The notes under the pieces: generated by a model
What the model was told of the DNA's origin: nothing
What the model saw: only the letters and a program-made list of their open reading frames with translations
Database searches by the model: none
Position numbers and translations under genes: made by a program
From: Deltaproteobacteria bacterium
Lineage (GTDB): Bacteria; Desulfobacterota; Desulfobacteria; Desulfobacterales; SURF-15
NCBI GenBank assembly: GCA_024644775.1
Contig: JAHEHB010000036.1
Coordinates: 1-21,089, forward strand
Direction of reading: 5' to 3'
Length of the DNA: 21,089 nt
In this document: positions 7,558 to 15,270 of the stretch, piece by piece
Numbering within the stretch: the first letter of the stretch is position 1
Layout of the letters: every line of letters starts with the position of its first letter

Positions 7558-8492
7558 TGTTGAAACAACCACAACAACAGATCGATCAGAAAGGGCTGGT
7601 TTTTAATATTGAACGGTTTTGTGTTCACGACGGTCCGGGTATACGCACCCTGGTATTTCTGAAAGGTTGTCCGCTTTCCTGTAGGTGGTGCGCCAATCCG
7701 GAAGGTATGGGAACCAAACCCCAAGTGGCGTTTTTACCGGAAACCTGTATCGGCTGCGGCCATTGCGCGGAGGTTTGTCCTGAAAATGCAACCGTTCACA
7801 CCTCTGATGGCATGATTACCAGGATAGCTGAACGCTGCATCCATTGTGCGGCCTGCGTGGGGGTTTGCCCATCACAGGCGCGGTTCGTCTACGGCAAACC
7901 CATGTCTGTCGAGGAGGTGTTTGAAGAAATCTATAAAGACTTTCCCTTTTACCGTCGCTCCCAGGGAGGTATTACCATAAGCGGGGGCGAGCCTCTGATG
8001 CAAAAAGAATTCACACGCAGTGTACTCAGCCATTGTGCGCGTCAGAATATTCACACAGCAGTAGAAACCTGTGGTCATTCCAACTGGGAGAATGTCGCGT
8101 ACGCATTCGGATTTGCGGACCTTATTCTGTTTGATTTCAAACATATCCATCCGCTGAAACACCTAAAGTTCACAGGCATTAACAATGTTCAGATCCTAAC
8201 GAATCTAAAAAGGCTGGATTCAGAGGACAAATCCTTGATAATCCGGGTACCCGTTATTCCAGGATTTAACGCAACCGTTCAAGAGATGCATACGATGGCA
8301 AACTTTGTTGCCAGCCTGAAGCGCTCTCATCCCTGCCATCTACTTCCCTATCATGCGCTGGGGAATTCCAAACACAGCCGTCTGGGAATAAATCCACGGT
8401 ACCAACCAGTCGAAACCCTTTCCAAAGGCCAGATGCAAGAATTTCTCGAAATCTGGAAAAACAGAGGCATTGAGACCCAAATCGGCGGGTAG
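7551..8492 (+). CDS. Glycyl radical enzyme activating enzyme (radical SAM, two extra 4Fe-4S clusters)
   Basis: A 313-residue activase that installs the radical on G776 of the upstream enzyme using S-adenosylmethionine. The radical SAM motif is C40-PLS-C44-RW-C47. An inserted ferredoxin-like domain holds two four-cysteine sets: C66, C69, C72, C76 and C96, C99, C102, C106. Such inserts mark activases of the CxE enzymes and are absent from the pyruvate formate-lyase activase. GGITISGGEPL (139-149) is the SAM-binding GGE motif. HDGPGIRTLVFLKGC is the canonical N-terminal signature. The start overlaps the upstream stop: ATGs at 7551 and 7557 surround the TAA at 7555-7557, and no separate ribosome site is seen, so translation is probably coupled. 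Either ATG could be used. Confidence 0.95.
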   Translation: MVMLKQPQQQIDQKGLVFNIERFCVHDGPGIRTLVFLKGCPLSCRWCANPEGMGTKPQVAFLPETCIGCGHCAEVCPENATVHTSDGMITRIAERCIHCAACVGVCPSQARFVYGKPMSVEEVFEEIYKDFPFYRRSQGGITISGGEPLMQKEFTRSVLSHCARQNIHTAVETCGHSNWENVAYAFGFADLILFDFKHIHPLKHLKFTGINNVQILTNLKRLDSEDKSLIIRVPVIPGFNATVQEMHTMANFVASLKRSHPCHLLPYHALGNSKHSRLGINPRYQPVETLSKGQMQEFLEIWKNRGIETQIGG

Positions 8493-8576
8493 TTTCCTCC
8501 TTTCCTCTATTGCACAGGCTTCTTATGTTGTGATACTAATCCGTGCTTTTTTCAATTAAATATCATCAAATTACAT

Positions 8577-8627
8577 CACACCACGTCTAAATCATAATGA
8601 CCGGATCAGTATGGTGTGCTTTTTTTA
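8577..8627 (+). terminator. Candidate terminator between the activase and MATE genes
   Basis: CACACCA (8577-8583) pairs exactly with TGGTGTG (8612-8618) and is followed by CTTTTTTT. The loop of 28 bases is long for an intrinsic terminator, so this could also be a leaky attenuator ahead of the transporter gene. The right arm overlaps a GTG (8616) in frame with the MATE gene, which argues against that start. Confidence 0.4.
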
Positions 8628-8648
8628 GTTTTTTCGGATGGTTCCGTA

Positions 8649-10115
8649 ATGCATGTTTATATTGGTAAAATTATCGAACGGTGGTCAAAACCGAACGGTT
8701 ATCGCCAGGTCCTGGCTGTCAGTTTGCCATTGGTGGCCTCCATGGGTTCCATAACGCTCATGCAGTTTACAGACCGAATTTTTCTTGCCAACTATTCGGT
8801 CGATGCCATTGCCGCCGCTCTGCCTGCCGGTATTGCTTCTTTTACCAGCATTGCTTTTTTCATGGGTGTGGCAAATTATACCAATGCCTTCGTCGCCCAA
8901 TATACCGGTGCACGGGCATATCAACGGGTTGGCGCTGCACTTTGGCAGGGTATCTATTTTTCCCTGTTTTCTTCGATGATATTGGCCTCACTTTACTTTG
9001 TCTCCGGTACGCTGTTTGACCTGATTGGACATTCGCCGCACATCCGAGCCTTGGAAAAAACCTACTTTAATATACTCATCCTGGGATCGGGACTGGTGGT
9101 ATTAGGTTCAACCCTAGCCTGTTTTTACACCGGCCGAGGCTTAACGTGGACCGTGATGGTAATTCATCTGTGTGGGGCGGTGTTAAACATTCCTTTAGAC
9201 TATTGCCTCATTAATGGTATCGGTCCTTTTCCGGAGCTGGGTATTTTAGGCGCCGGCATCGCCACGGTGACGGCCTACGCTGCGATCGTGATCATCCTGA
9301 GTATTCTCATTTTCAGTTCCACCAATCGGGTAAGATTTAGTACCTGGAAAACAAGGGGGTTTGATAAAGCGCTATTCAGTCGTCTGATGCGGTATGGTCT
9401 GCCCAGCGGTATTCAGTTCTTTTTAGAGATTTTTGGGTTCACTTTTTTCATTCAGATGCTGGGCCGTTTAGGCGATCTTGAGCTTGCCGCTTCTAACATC
9501 GTGTTGTCCATCGAGTCGCTATCTTTTATGCCCATGGTCGGATTCCATATCGGAAACGCCACGTTGGTCGGCCAAGCCATCGGCCGGGGGCAACCCGAAG
9601 CCGGCGTGTATGCAACGACCAGCGCATTGCATATTACACAGGTTTACATGTTGCTTGTGGCGGCCCTATTCATCTTTTTTCCTGAACCGCTTCTCCATTT
9701 GTTTAAAGCCAACCACCATACGTCCGCAGAGTATGCCGAGATCATGAGTTTGGGGGTGATTTTAATGCGTTTTGTGGTGGTGTTTTGTTTTTTTGATGCC
9801 ATGAACCTCATTTTCTCCGGAGCCATCAAGGGAGCAGGCGATACGCGATTTATCATGTGGACCATCGCTGCGTTATCACTGGGGGTGATGATCGGTCCGG
9901 TGTATATCGCTGTTGAAATCATCGACGCCGGGCTGTATATCGCGTGGGCGATCGTTACCTTCTATGTATGCACTCTCGGGTTGGCGTTTATGTTGCGCTA
10001 TCGCCAGGGCAAATGGAAGAAAATGCGGGTTATTGAGGCGCAACCCGCTTTGTCCAAGGTCAGACGAACAATTGTAGCGGTTGCGGATGGGGAGTCGTCC
10101 ACCTACACCCACTGA
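8649..10115 (+). CDS. MATE-family multidrug/metabolite exporter
   Basis: A 488-residue integral membrane protein with about 12 hydrophobic segments arranged as two related halves. The first half shows LAVSLPLVASMGSITLMQFTDRIFLANYS near the N-terminus, where MATE proteins have their helix 1 signature. The second half repeats the pattern (RLMRYGLPSGIQFFLEIFGFTFFI). A basic tail follows the last helix. Family members exchange cationic or organic compounds for Na+ or H+. A GTG at 8616 would add 11 residues, but it lies inside a hairpin arm; ATG at 8649 is preferred, although its ribosome site is weak. It is on the strand of the glycyl radical operon and may export a product or inhibitor of that pathway (inference). 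It converges on the FAD dehydrogenase gene with only 41 bases between. Confidence 0.88.
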   Translation: MHVYIGKIIERWSKPNGYRQVLAVSLPLVASMGSITLMQFTDRIFLANYSVDAIAAALPAGIASFTSIAFFMGVANYTNAFVAQYTGARAYQRVGAALWQGIYFSLFSSMILASLYFVSGTLFDLIGHSPHIRALEKTYFNILILGSGLVVLGSTLACFYTGRGLTWTVMVIHLCGAVLNIPLDYCLINGIGPFPELGILGAGIATVTAYAAIVIILSILIFSSTNRVRFSTWKTRGFDKALFSRLMRYGLPSGIQFFLEIFGFTFFIQMLGRLGDLELAASNIVLSIESLSFMPMVGFHIGNATLVGQAIGRGQPEAGVYATTSALHITQVYMLLVAALFIFFPEPLLHLFKANHHTSAEYAEIMSLGVILMRFVVVFCFFDAMNLIFSGAIKGAGDTRFIMWTIAALSLGVMIGPVYIAVEIIDAGLYIAWAIVTFYVCTLGLAFMLRYRQGKWKKMRVIEAQPALSKVRRTIVAVADGESSTYTH

Positions 10116-10156
10116 GGCAGATTCCGTTTCAGAGTGGACCGGGTGCTCTAATTTTG

Positions 10157-11530
10157 CTAAAGCGCCAATTTGCCGGGGTTGAGGATGTTGTTGGGATCCA
10201 ATACTCCTTTCAATCGCCGCATCACTTCGAGTGACACCGGATCGTGCTCCAGGTGCATGAAATCCGCTTTGGTTTTCCCGATACCATGTTCACCGGTGAG
10301 GGTACCTCCCAGGTCACATGCCAGTTTGTGCAGATCATAACGGGTCGGTTCCAGTTGGGTCATATGATGTGAATCGGATGGATCGTATAAAATATTGGTG
10401 TGAAAATTCCCATCACCGGCATGACCGAAATTTAGAATCGTCAAATCGCGGTCCCTGGATATTTCCCGACACCTCTCCAGATATTCTGCGATACGGCTCA
10501 TGGGAACCGTAAGGTCTTCCGGCATAAAATTCAGACCCGTGCGACCCATCATTCCGGGCACCGATTTGCGAACCTGCCAGAGACGCTGAGCGTCTGCTTC
10601 TGTCTCCGCTGTCTCTACGGTTAACCCGTGGCTTTTTTTTAACAAAGCAGCGACGCTTTGCAATTGACCCCGTACATCTTCTCGGTTGTTACCATCCGTC
10701 TCAACCAGGATGATCGCTTTTGCCGATGGTATCTGCGTGCTCGAGTATTTACGCAGCATTTCGATCACTGTCGTATCGAGCAACTCCAAAGCACTGGGTG
10801 TAACAGCCGATTGCATGATTTGCGTAACCGCGTTTCCGGCGTGTTCAATACTATCGAAGGTGGCCAAAGCGGTGGCGGTTTCAGTCGGTTTGGGAGCAAT
10901 TTTTAAGGTAATTTCCGTAAAAACTCCCAGGGTCCCCTCAGAGCCGACAAAGAGGCGGGTCAAATCATAACCGGATGATGTTTTCATGGTTTTTGCCCCA
11001 ACCCGCATGACCTCTCCATTGGCTAAAACCACCTTTAATCCCAGTACAAAATCCCGCGTGGTTCCATATTTGGCGCCTCTAAGGCCTCCCGCATTGGTTG
11101 CGACATTCCCGCCAAGCGTGCAGACTTTACCGCTAGCGGGGTCCGGTGGGAAAAAAAATCCGTGGGGTTCGAGTGCGGACTGGAAAAGGTCGTAAACGAC
11201 ACCCGGTTGAACCACCGCCAAACGATCGCTAATGTCGATAGACCGAATATTCTTCATGCGGGTGATATCTAGCACGATACCGCCGCTTGCTGGAACCGCA
11301 TTTCCGGAAATCCCGGTTCCGGCTCCCCGGGGGACAACCGGTATTTTTTTATGATTCGCCAAGCTGAGGATCTGCGAAACCTGTTCGGTTGATTCGACCC
11401 AGACGGCACAATCCGGCCGGCTGCTGAATGAGGAACCATCATATGAATAGGCGACAAGATCGATCAGCTGTTCCGTGTAGTTTTTTTGGCCGACAATTTT
11501 GATGAGTTTTTCGTTTATCAGGGTTCTCAT
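10157..11530 (-). CDS. FAD-linked 2-hydroxyacid dehydrogenase (GlcD / D-lactate dehydrogenase family)
   Basis: A 457-residue flavoprotein. The PCMH-type FAD-binding domain covers about residues 35-215, with VVPRGAGTGISGNAVP (65-80), LGGNVATNAGGLRGAKYG (139-156) and LFVGSEGTLGVFTEITL. The C-terminal domain has GHAGDGNFHTNIL, whose histidines help bind the substrate or a divalent metal in this family, and TGEHGIGKTK close to the end. Length fits GlcD and bacterial D-lactate dehydrogenases. It should oxidise a 2-hydroxy acid (D-lactate, glycolate or similar, possibly sulfolactate) to the 2-oxo acid. No Fe-S GlcF-like electron acceptor subunit is adjacent. It is the last gene of the ferredoxin/oxidoreductase/aminotransferase operon, 76 bases after the aminotransferase. 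A GGGGAGAG site precedes the ATG at a long spacing. Confidence 0.92.
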   Translation of the reverse strand: MRTLINEKLIKIVGQKNYTEQLIDLVAYSYDGSSFSSRPDCAVWVESTEQVSQILSLANHKKIPVVPRGAGTGISGNAVPASGGIVLDITRMKNIRSIDISDRLAVVQPGVVYDLFQSALEPHGFFFPPDPASGKVCTLGGNVATNAGGLRGAKYGTTRDFVLGLKVVLANGEVMRVGAKTMKTSSGYDLTRLFVGSEGTLGVFTEITLKIAPKPTETATALATFDSIEHAGNAVTQIMQSAVTPSALELLDTTVIEMLRKYSSTQIPSAKAIILVETDGNNREDVRGQLQSVAALLKKSHGLTVETAETEADAQRLWQVRKSVPGMMGRTGLNFMPEDLTVPMSRIAEYLERCREISRDRDLTILNFGHAGDGNFHTNILYDPSDSHHMTQLEPTRYDLHKLACDLGGTLTGEHGIGKTKADFMHLEHDPVSLEVMRRLKGVLDPNNILNPGKLAL

Positions 11531-11606
11531 TTTTCGACTCTCTCCCCATTTCCCTATCCTTCAAGGAAAGCGGAAACACGTGAATGGGAATATTAAGGAT
11601 CAACCG

Positions 11607-12773
11607 TTAATCCGTCTTTTGTCTATGAACGAAACGTTCAAATCGATCCATGGCTTCTGTGAGTCGATCCTTATCGACAGTGCACGCCAGCCGCACAAAT
11701 CCCTTCCCCGATGGGCCAAATGCTGAGCCCGGTATCACCACAACCTGCTCTTGATCCAGTAAATCGAAGGCGAATTTTTCGCAGTCTGGGTTTATGGCTG
11801 AAATATCGGGAAAAATATAAAAAGAACCTGTAGTGGGGTTTACTTCAATGTCCGGCATTTTCTGAAGTCTCTGGAACACCAAATCACAGCGTTCTCCAAA
11901 TTCTTGTGCCATCGCATCAAACCGACTCGCATCGGTTTTCAATGCCATCAAGGCGGCGCGCTGACCGACACTGGAAGGGCAGCTCGTATGGTAGGCTGCT
12001 ACCTTGAGCATCTCTTCGATAAGCCAGGCCGGACCGTACGCGTAACCCATTCGCCAACCGGTCATGGCATACGCCTTGGAAAAAGAGTTTATAACCACTG
12101 TGCGTTCAGCCATCCCGGATCGGGTAAAGATTGAATCATGCGGTTGCGTGTATACCATGCGATCATACACCTCGTCCGATAAGATCAGCAGGTCGTGTTC
12201 GATGACGATCCGTGCCAACTCATCCAGTACATCACCGGGAATCACACTCCCGGTGGGATTGTTGGGCGAATTTAAGATAAGTGCCTTGGTTTGCGGCGTA
12301 ATCGCATTTTTCACGACATCCGGTTGAAGTACAAAGTTATCTTCAAAGCGCGTTGGGAGGTAGACCATTTGTGCCTCAGTAAAGCAGATTTGCGCTTTGT
12401 ACGTCGGAAAATGAGGCTCCGGTACGAGCACCTGTTGTCCGGATTCGAGCACCGATCGCAGGAAAGCGGCAATGCCCCCCATACCGCCGTGAGTGATCAT
12501 GAGCTGCGATTCATTCAATTCGATTCCATTTCGCGCCTTAATGGATTCAGATAGCTTTTGAAGCAACTCCGGATATCCTCTCGAAGACGTGTAATGGGTG
12601 TGGCCGGCCTTGGCATCCATCAATGCGGCTTCACAGATTTCCACCGGTGTGTCAAAATCCGGCTCCCCGATGCCCAATGAAATTACATCTTCGTACGCGG
12701 CTGCTTTTATGGACATCTGTCTAATCACACTGGGAACAATTTCTCTTACACAATTCGCAATTTTATCCTTCAT
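11607..12773 (-). CDS. Class I/II PLP-dependent aminotransferase
   Basis: A 388-residue fold-type I aminotransferase. The Schiff-base lysine is K233 in NSFSKAYAMTGWRMGY. NSPNNPTG (168-175) is the classic motif contacting the cofactor, SDEVYDRMVY (199-208) supplies the Asp/Tyr cofactor contacts, and GFVRLACTV near the end holds the carboxylate-binding arginine. N-terminal GIGEPDFDTP is typical of aspartate-, aromatic- and branched-chain-like members of the AspC/AraT group. Amino donor and acceptor cannot be told from the sequence. It begins 20 bases after the oxidoreductase gene, with TAAGGTG as ribosome site, so it is part of that operon. It would link an amino acid to the 2-oxo acid made by the downstream FAD dehydrogenase, or feed an oxo acid to the pathway. 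Confidence 0.93.
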   Translation of the reverse strand: MKDKIANCVREIVPSVIRQMSIKAAAYEDVISLGIGEPDFDTPVEICEAALMDAKAGHTHYTSSRGYPELLQKLSESIKARNGIELNESQLMITHGGMGGIAAFLRSVLESGQQVLVPEPHFPTYKAQICFTEAQMVYLPTRFEDNFVLQPDVVKNAITPQTKALILNSPNNPTGSVIPGDVLDELARIVIEHDLLILSDEVYDRMVYTQPHDSIFTRSGMAERTVVINSFSKAYAMTGWRMGYAYGPAWLIEEMLKVAAYHTSCPSSVGQRAALMALKTDASRFDAMAQEFGERCDLVFQRLQKMPDIEVNPTTGSFYIFPDISAINPDCEKFAFDLLDQEQVVVIPGSAFGPSGKGFVRLACTVDKDRLTEAMDRFERFVHRQKTD

Positions 12774-12793
12774 AAAACACCTTATCTTGCCTT

Positions 12794-14713
12794 TTAGTTT
12801 TTTATGAGCTTACCGGCCTTGGCCAATTTCTCCGCCACATCCTCCAGGCCTAACTCAAAGAGGCCTTTTTTTGTTTGAAGACCGGTTGCTTTATCCCATC
12901 CGTGCAGCGCATAAAATGCGTCCAGCATATCATTCCATTTTTCTTTTTCTGCCCGGTGACCCTTGTAACGGCCGGACTTAATGGGCTCTTCCATATACCG
13001 TTTGGGAGGCATGTCGTCATTGCGCGCTAAATCTGTATTTAGGGTATTAAACGCCTTTTCCAGGTTTCGGCTTTGTTTGGCGATATGCATCAACTCGATT
13101 TCAGTCAGGTCAAGACCGACAACCGAGTTTATCAGTGCCGCATAATCAGAGACCTCCAAAGCATAGGCGCCACTCCAGGTGCCCACATATACACAAGTAC
13201 CGGTGATATCTTCGATTTCTTTGGTTAATCCCTGCCAGTAGACATGCTGGGGCTGTCCCTCATAGACGTGGGCTTCAAAATCCACATCCTTGGGGCCGAA
13301 TCTGGAGCCAACAAGAACCGATCCTCTTAAATGTCTGCCGGCAACCGGGGAGGTCGCCACACCGAGTCCCCACCCTTTGGCGGCACGAAAGGGTTCTATG
13401 GACGGTTGCCCCTTGATGTGAATGGCAAAATATTCCGAGCCCTGCCCCAACTGTCTTGGCGCTTCGATGGGTCCCAGTGAAAGAAGTTTTCCGATTCCTT
13501 CTCGATACGCGAGTTTTGGCAGCAATGCAACGAGAGCATCTCCATTTCCCCAAGTTAATTCAATGCCATCCGTTTGTGCTTTGGTCAAAAACCCCCTTTC
13601 GTAGCATTCAAACGCCCAGGCAATCATGCCGGTTGCAAAATCTCCATCGAGCCCAAGCTCGTTCATCGTCAGCCAGGCTTTGATAATCGGTTCCGGTTCC
13701 GGAATATCGAGCCAGGTGGCCAGCATCAAGGTGTTGACCCAAAGACCCTCCCCTTTTGTGCCTTTGTAGTTGCCCTCTTTGATTTCAGAAAACGGCATGC
13801 ATCCGATGGGGCAATTAAAACAGGCCAAGACTTTTTTACGATATTTTGGTATCCCCGTTTTTGTATTCATGAGCCGTTTTCGTTTTTCGATTTCCCAGCT
13901 TTCATCTTGTCCGTTTCTAACCAGCATAAGAAGATCCCAACTGATGCTGTGGGGATCGACAGCATACACACCGGCCAAGGTATTTCGCCACATTTTTTCC
14001 GCTGTGGGGGATTCCGCTACCTTTTGCATGGCAACATTTGTTGCTTCCATAAAGGCCTCGGGTCTCGCTACTTGTAAAGACCCATGGCCGCGAACGGCAA
14101 TGGCCTTTAATTTTTTGTCGCCCATTACACAGCCGACACCGGAACCGCCGGCGGCTTTGGCGCGATCGATTAGAATGATGGAACCCAGTACCCCGTTTTC
14201 ACCTGCCGGACCAATACAGGCTATCCGGACTGCGGGATCTCCAATTCGAGATTGAAGCGATGCTTCGGTCTCATAAGTGGTTTTTCCCCATAAATAACCC
14301 GCACGTCTTATTTCAGCTTTTCCATCACCGATCCAGAGATATACCGGTTCTTCCGCTTTGCCGGTAATCACGATGTGATCGAATCCGGCATATTTCAATT
14401 CGGCGGCAAAGTGTCCGCCGACATTTGCCGATCCCTTGCCGTTGTTAAAAACATTGATGGTGTCCACAGACATTCGGTTCGCACCCACAGAAGTGCCAAC
14501 AAGGACGCCGGCTCCGAAGATAAGTAGGTTCTTAGAGTCAAACCACTCGGTTCCAGGTTCAATTTCATTCAGCAAAATAGCAGAATTTACGGCACGACCT
14601 CCGATCCATCTGCGCGCATACGGCGCCGTATCTTCTGTCCAGATGTTTCCATCGGACAAATCGATCCATAAAATTTTGCCGGCCAATCCCCCGTTTATTT
14701 TATGTCTGCTCAT
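12794..14713 (-). CDS. Aldehyde:ferredoxin oxidoreductase (tungsten/molybdenum bis-pterin family)
   Basis: A 639-residue AOR-family enzyme. The start ATG at 14713 is preferred because it overlaps the ferredoxin stop (ATGA); a frame extending to 14758 would lie wholly inside the ferredoxin gene. N-terminal GKILWIDLSDG and GGRAVNSAIL, then HFAAELKYAGFDHIVITGKA (101-120) and GVGCVMGDKKLKAIAVRG (192-209), match the pterin-binding domains. The 4Fe-4S ligands are C298, C301, C305 (ACFNCPIGC) and C507 (GTCVYVG). The family oxidises aldehydes to acids with ferredoxin as acceptor. Relatives include the BamB subunit of class II benzoyl-CoA reductase, but the other Bam subunits are absent here, so aldehyde or acid conversion is more likely. 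Substrate unknown. Confidence 0.94.
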   Translation of the reverse strand: MSRHKINGGLAGKILWIDLSDGNIWTEDTAPYARRWIGGRAVNSAILLNEIEPGTEWFDSKNLLIFGAGVLVGTSVGANRMSVDTINVFNNGKGSANVGGHFAAELKYAGFDHIVITGKAEEPVYLWIGDGKAEIRRAGYLWGKTTYETEASLQSRIGDPAVRIACIGPAGENGVLGSIILIDRAKAAGGSGVGCVMGDKKLKAIAVRGHGSLQVARPEAFMEATNVAMQKVAESPTAEKMWRNTLAGVYAVDPHSISWDLLMLVRNGQDESWEIEKRKRLMNTKTGIPKYRKKVLACFNCPIGCMPFSEIKEGNYKGTKGEGLWVNTLMLATWLDIPEPEPIIKAWLTMNELGLDGDFATGMIAWAFECYERGFLTKAQTDGIELTWGNGDALVALLPKLAYREGIGKLLSLGPIEAPRQLGQGSEYFAIHIKGQPSIEPFRAAKGWGLGVATSPVAGRHLRGSVLVGSRFGPKDVDFEAHVYEGQPQHVYWQGLTKEIEDITGTCVYVGTWSGAYALEVSDYAALINSVVGLDLTEIELMHIAKQSRNLEKAFNTLNTDLARNDDMPPKRYMEEPIKSGRYKGHRAEKEKWNDMLDAFYALHGWDKATGLQTKKGLFELGLEDVAEKLAKAGKLIKN

Positions 14714-14949
14714 GTCGATTGCTTTTCCAGGGCTCCGTACGGACAATATTTCACACAAAGCGCTTCGATTTCTCCATTACAGAGGTCACAGGTTGGGTCG
14801 GTGGACCAACGGATGTTGCTGCTGGCATTGTTTCGTATCACCTGTATGCTGGATCGTTCGGGGAATATGACCCCATGATGATGAAAGGAACACATCAATT
14901 GGCACGCTCTACATCCGTGACAGAGCTCGATATTTCTTCGTATTCGCAT
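14710..14949 (-). CDS. Dicluster 4Fe-4S ferredoxin, electron partner of the aldehyde oxidoreductase
   Basis: A 79-residue ferredoxin-like protein with exactly eight cysteines in two groups: LCHGCRACQLMC (C10, C13, C16, C20) and CDLC plus CVKYC in the second half, followed by PYGAL. The CSFHHHG.IFPERSSIQV stretch between them is characteristic of small Fe-S subunits encoded beside tungsten aldehyde oxidoreductases. Its stop codon overlaps the oxidoreductase start (ATGA, 14710-14713), a strong sign of a complex made in fixed ratio. It heads the four-gene minus-strand operon. The promoter should lie within the next 200 bases upstream; I cannot define it. Confidence 0.9.
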   Translation of the reverse strand: MRIRRNIELCHGCRACQLMCSFHHHGVIFPERSSIQVIRNNASSNIRWSTDPTCDLCNGEIEALCVKYCPYGALEKQST

Positions 14950-14981
14950 GATTTAAACCTGTTTCTTTTGGTCTGAGAACC

Positions 14982-15011
14982 TGATGAATTCGCAAAAAGC
15001 CCAATTCATCA
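14982..15011. repeat. Palindromic repeat, copy 2 (pairs with 4985-5014)
   Basis: TGATGAATT (14982-14990) and AATTCATCA (15003-15011) form a perfect inverted repeat. The 30 bases match 4985-5014 at 28 positions; the differences are at 14993 (C for T) and 15002 (C for G), the second of which shortens the stem. Same orientation of the AAAAAGCC loop in both copies. Confidence 0.8.
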
Positions 15012-15039
15012 AGTGTTTAGTGTTTCGTATTTAGTATTT
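15012..15039. repeat. Four tandem 7-base units
   Basis: Units AGTGTTT, AGTGTTT, CGTATTT, AGTATTT follow each other without gaps, directly next to the palindromic repeat. Heptad tandem repeats are common polymerase-slippage tracts between genes; whether they have a role is unknown. Confidence 0.65.
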
Positions 15040-15110
15040 TGTTTAAAATATACGGCTTGAAATTTCAATCCCAAAGTGGGGAGGGAATATGGAATCGTGT
15101 TCAAATTCAT

Positions 15111-15137
15111 TTGACAACCCCTGCGATTCTTTATAAG
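15111..15137 (+). promoter_or_regulatory. Candidate promoter of the TRAP transporter operon
   Basis: A perfect -35 box TTGACA (15111-15116) and TATAAG (15132-15137) with a short 15-base spacer. The leader to dctP would be about 125 bases. The spacing is below optimum, so an activator or a different -10 is possible. Confidence 0.35.
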
Positions 15138-15270
15138 CGATCATTAGGTTCGTCATTTGAATAACCGGATCGATGCTATTTCACGAATAATGGGTTTAGG
15201 ACTTCCGGCTGGTGAATGTCGGGTTCCCGGCTGGTCTTTTATTAACTATCTTAAATAAGGAGGTATATCC

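Larger units (their letters stand above)
14950..15270. other. Divergent intergenic region between the ferredoxin operon and dctP
   Basis: 321 bases without a gene. From left it holds palindromic repeat copy 2 (14982-15011), a 7-base tandem repeat (15012-15039), an AT-rich stretch likely to contain the minus-strand promoter, a candidate dctP promoter (15111-15137), and two direct copies of CCGGCTGGT (15205-15213 and 15227-15235) 22 bases apart, in what would be the dctP leader. It ends with the strong dctP ribosome site TAAGGAGGT. Confidence 0.7.

Noticed and set aside
13574..14255. Overlapping plus-strand frames of 161 and 167 codons opposite the aldehyde oxidoreductase
   Set aside because: Two different frames compete in the same place and neither resembles a protein; the minus-strand gene has clear family motifs throughout.
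14714..14758. N-terminal extension of the aldehyde oxidoreductase by 15 residues
   Set aside because: It lies inside the ferredoxin coding region; the ATGA overlap at 14710-14713 is the typical coupled start.
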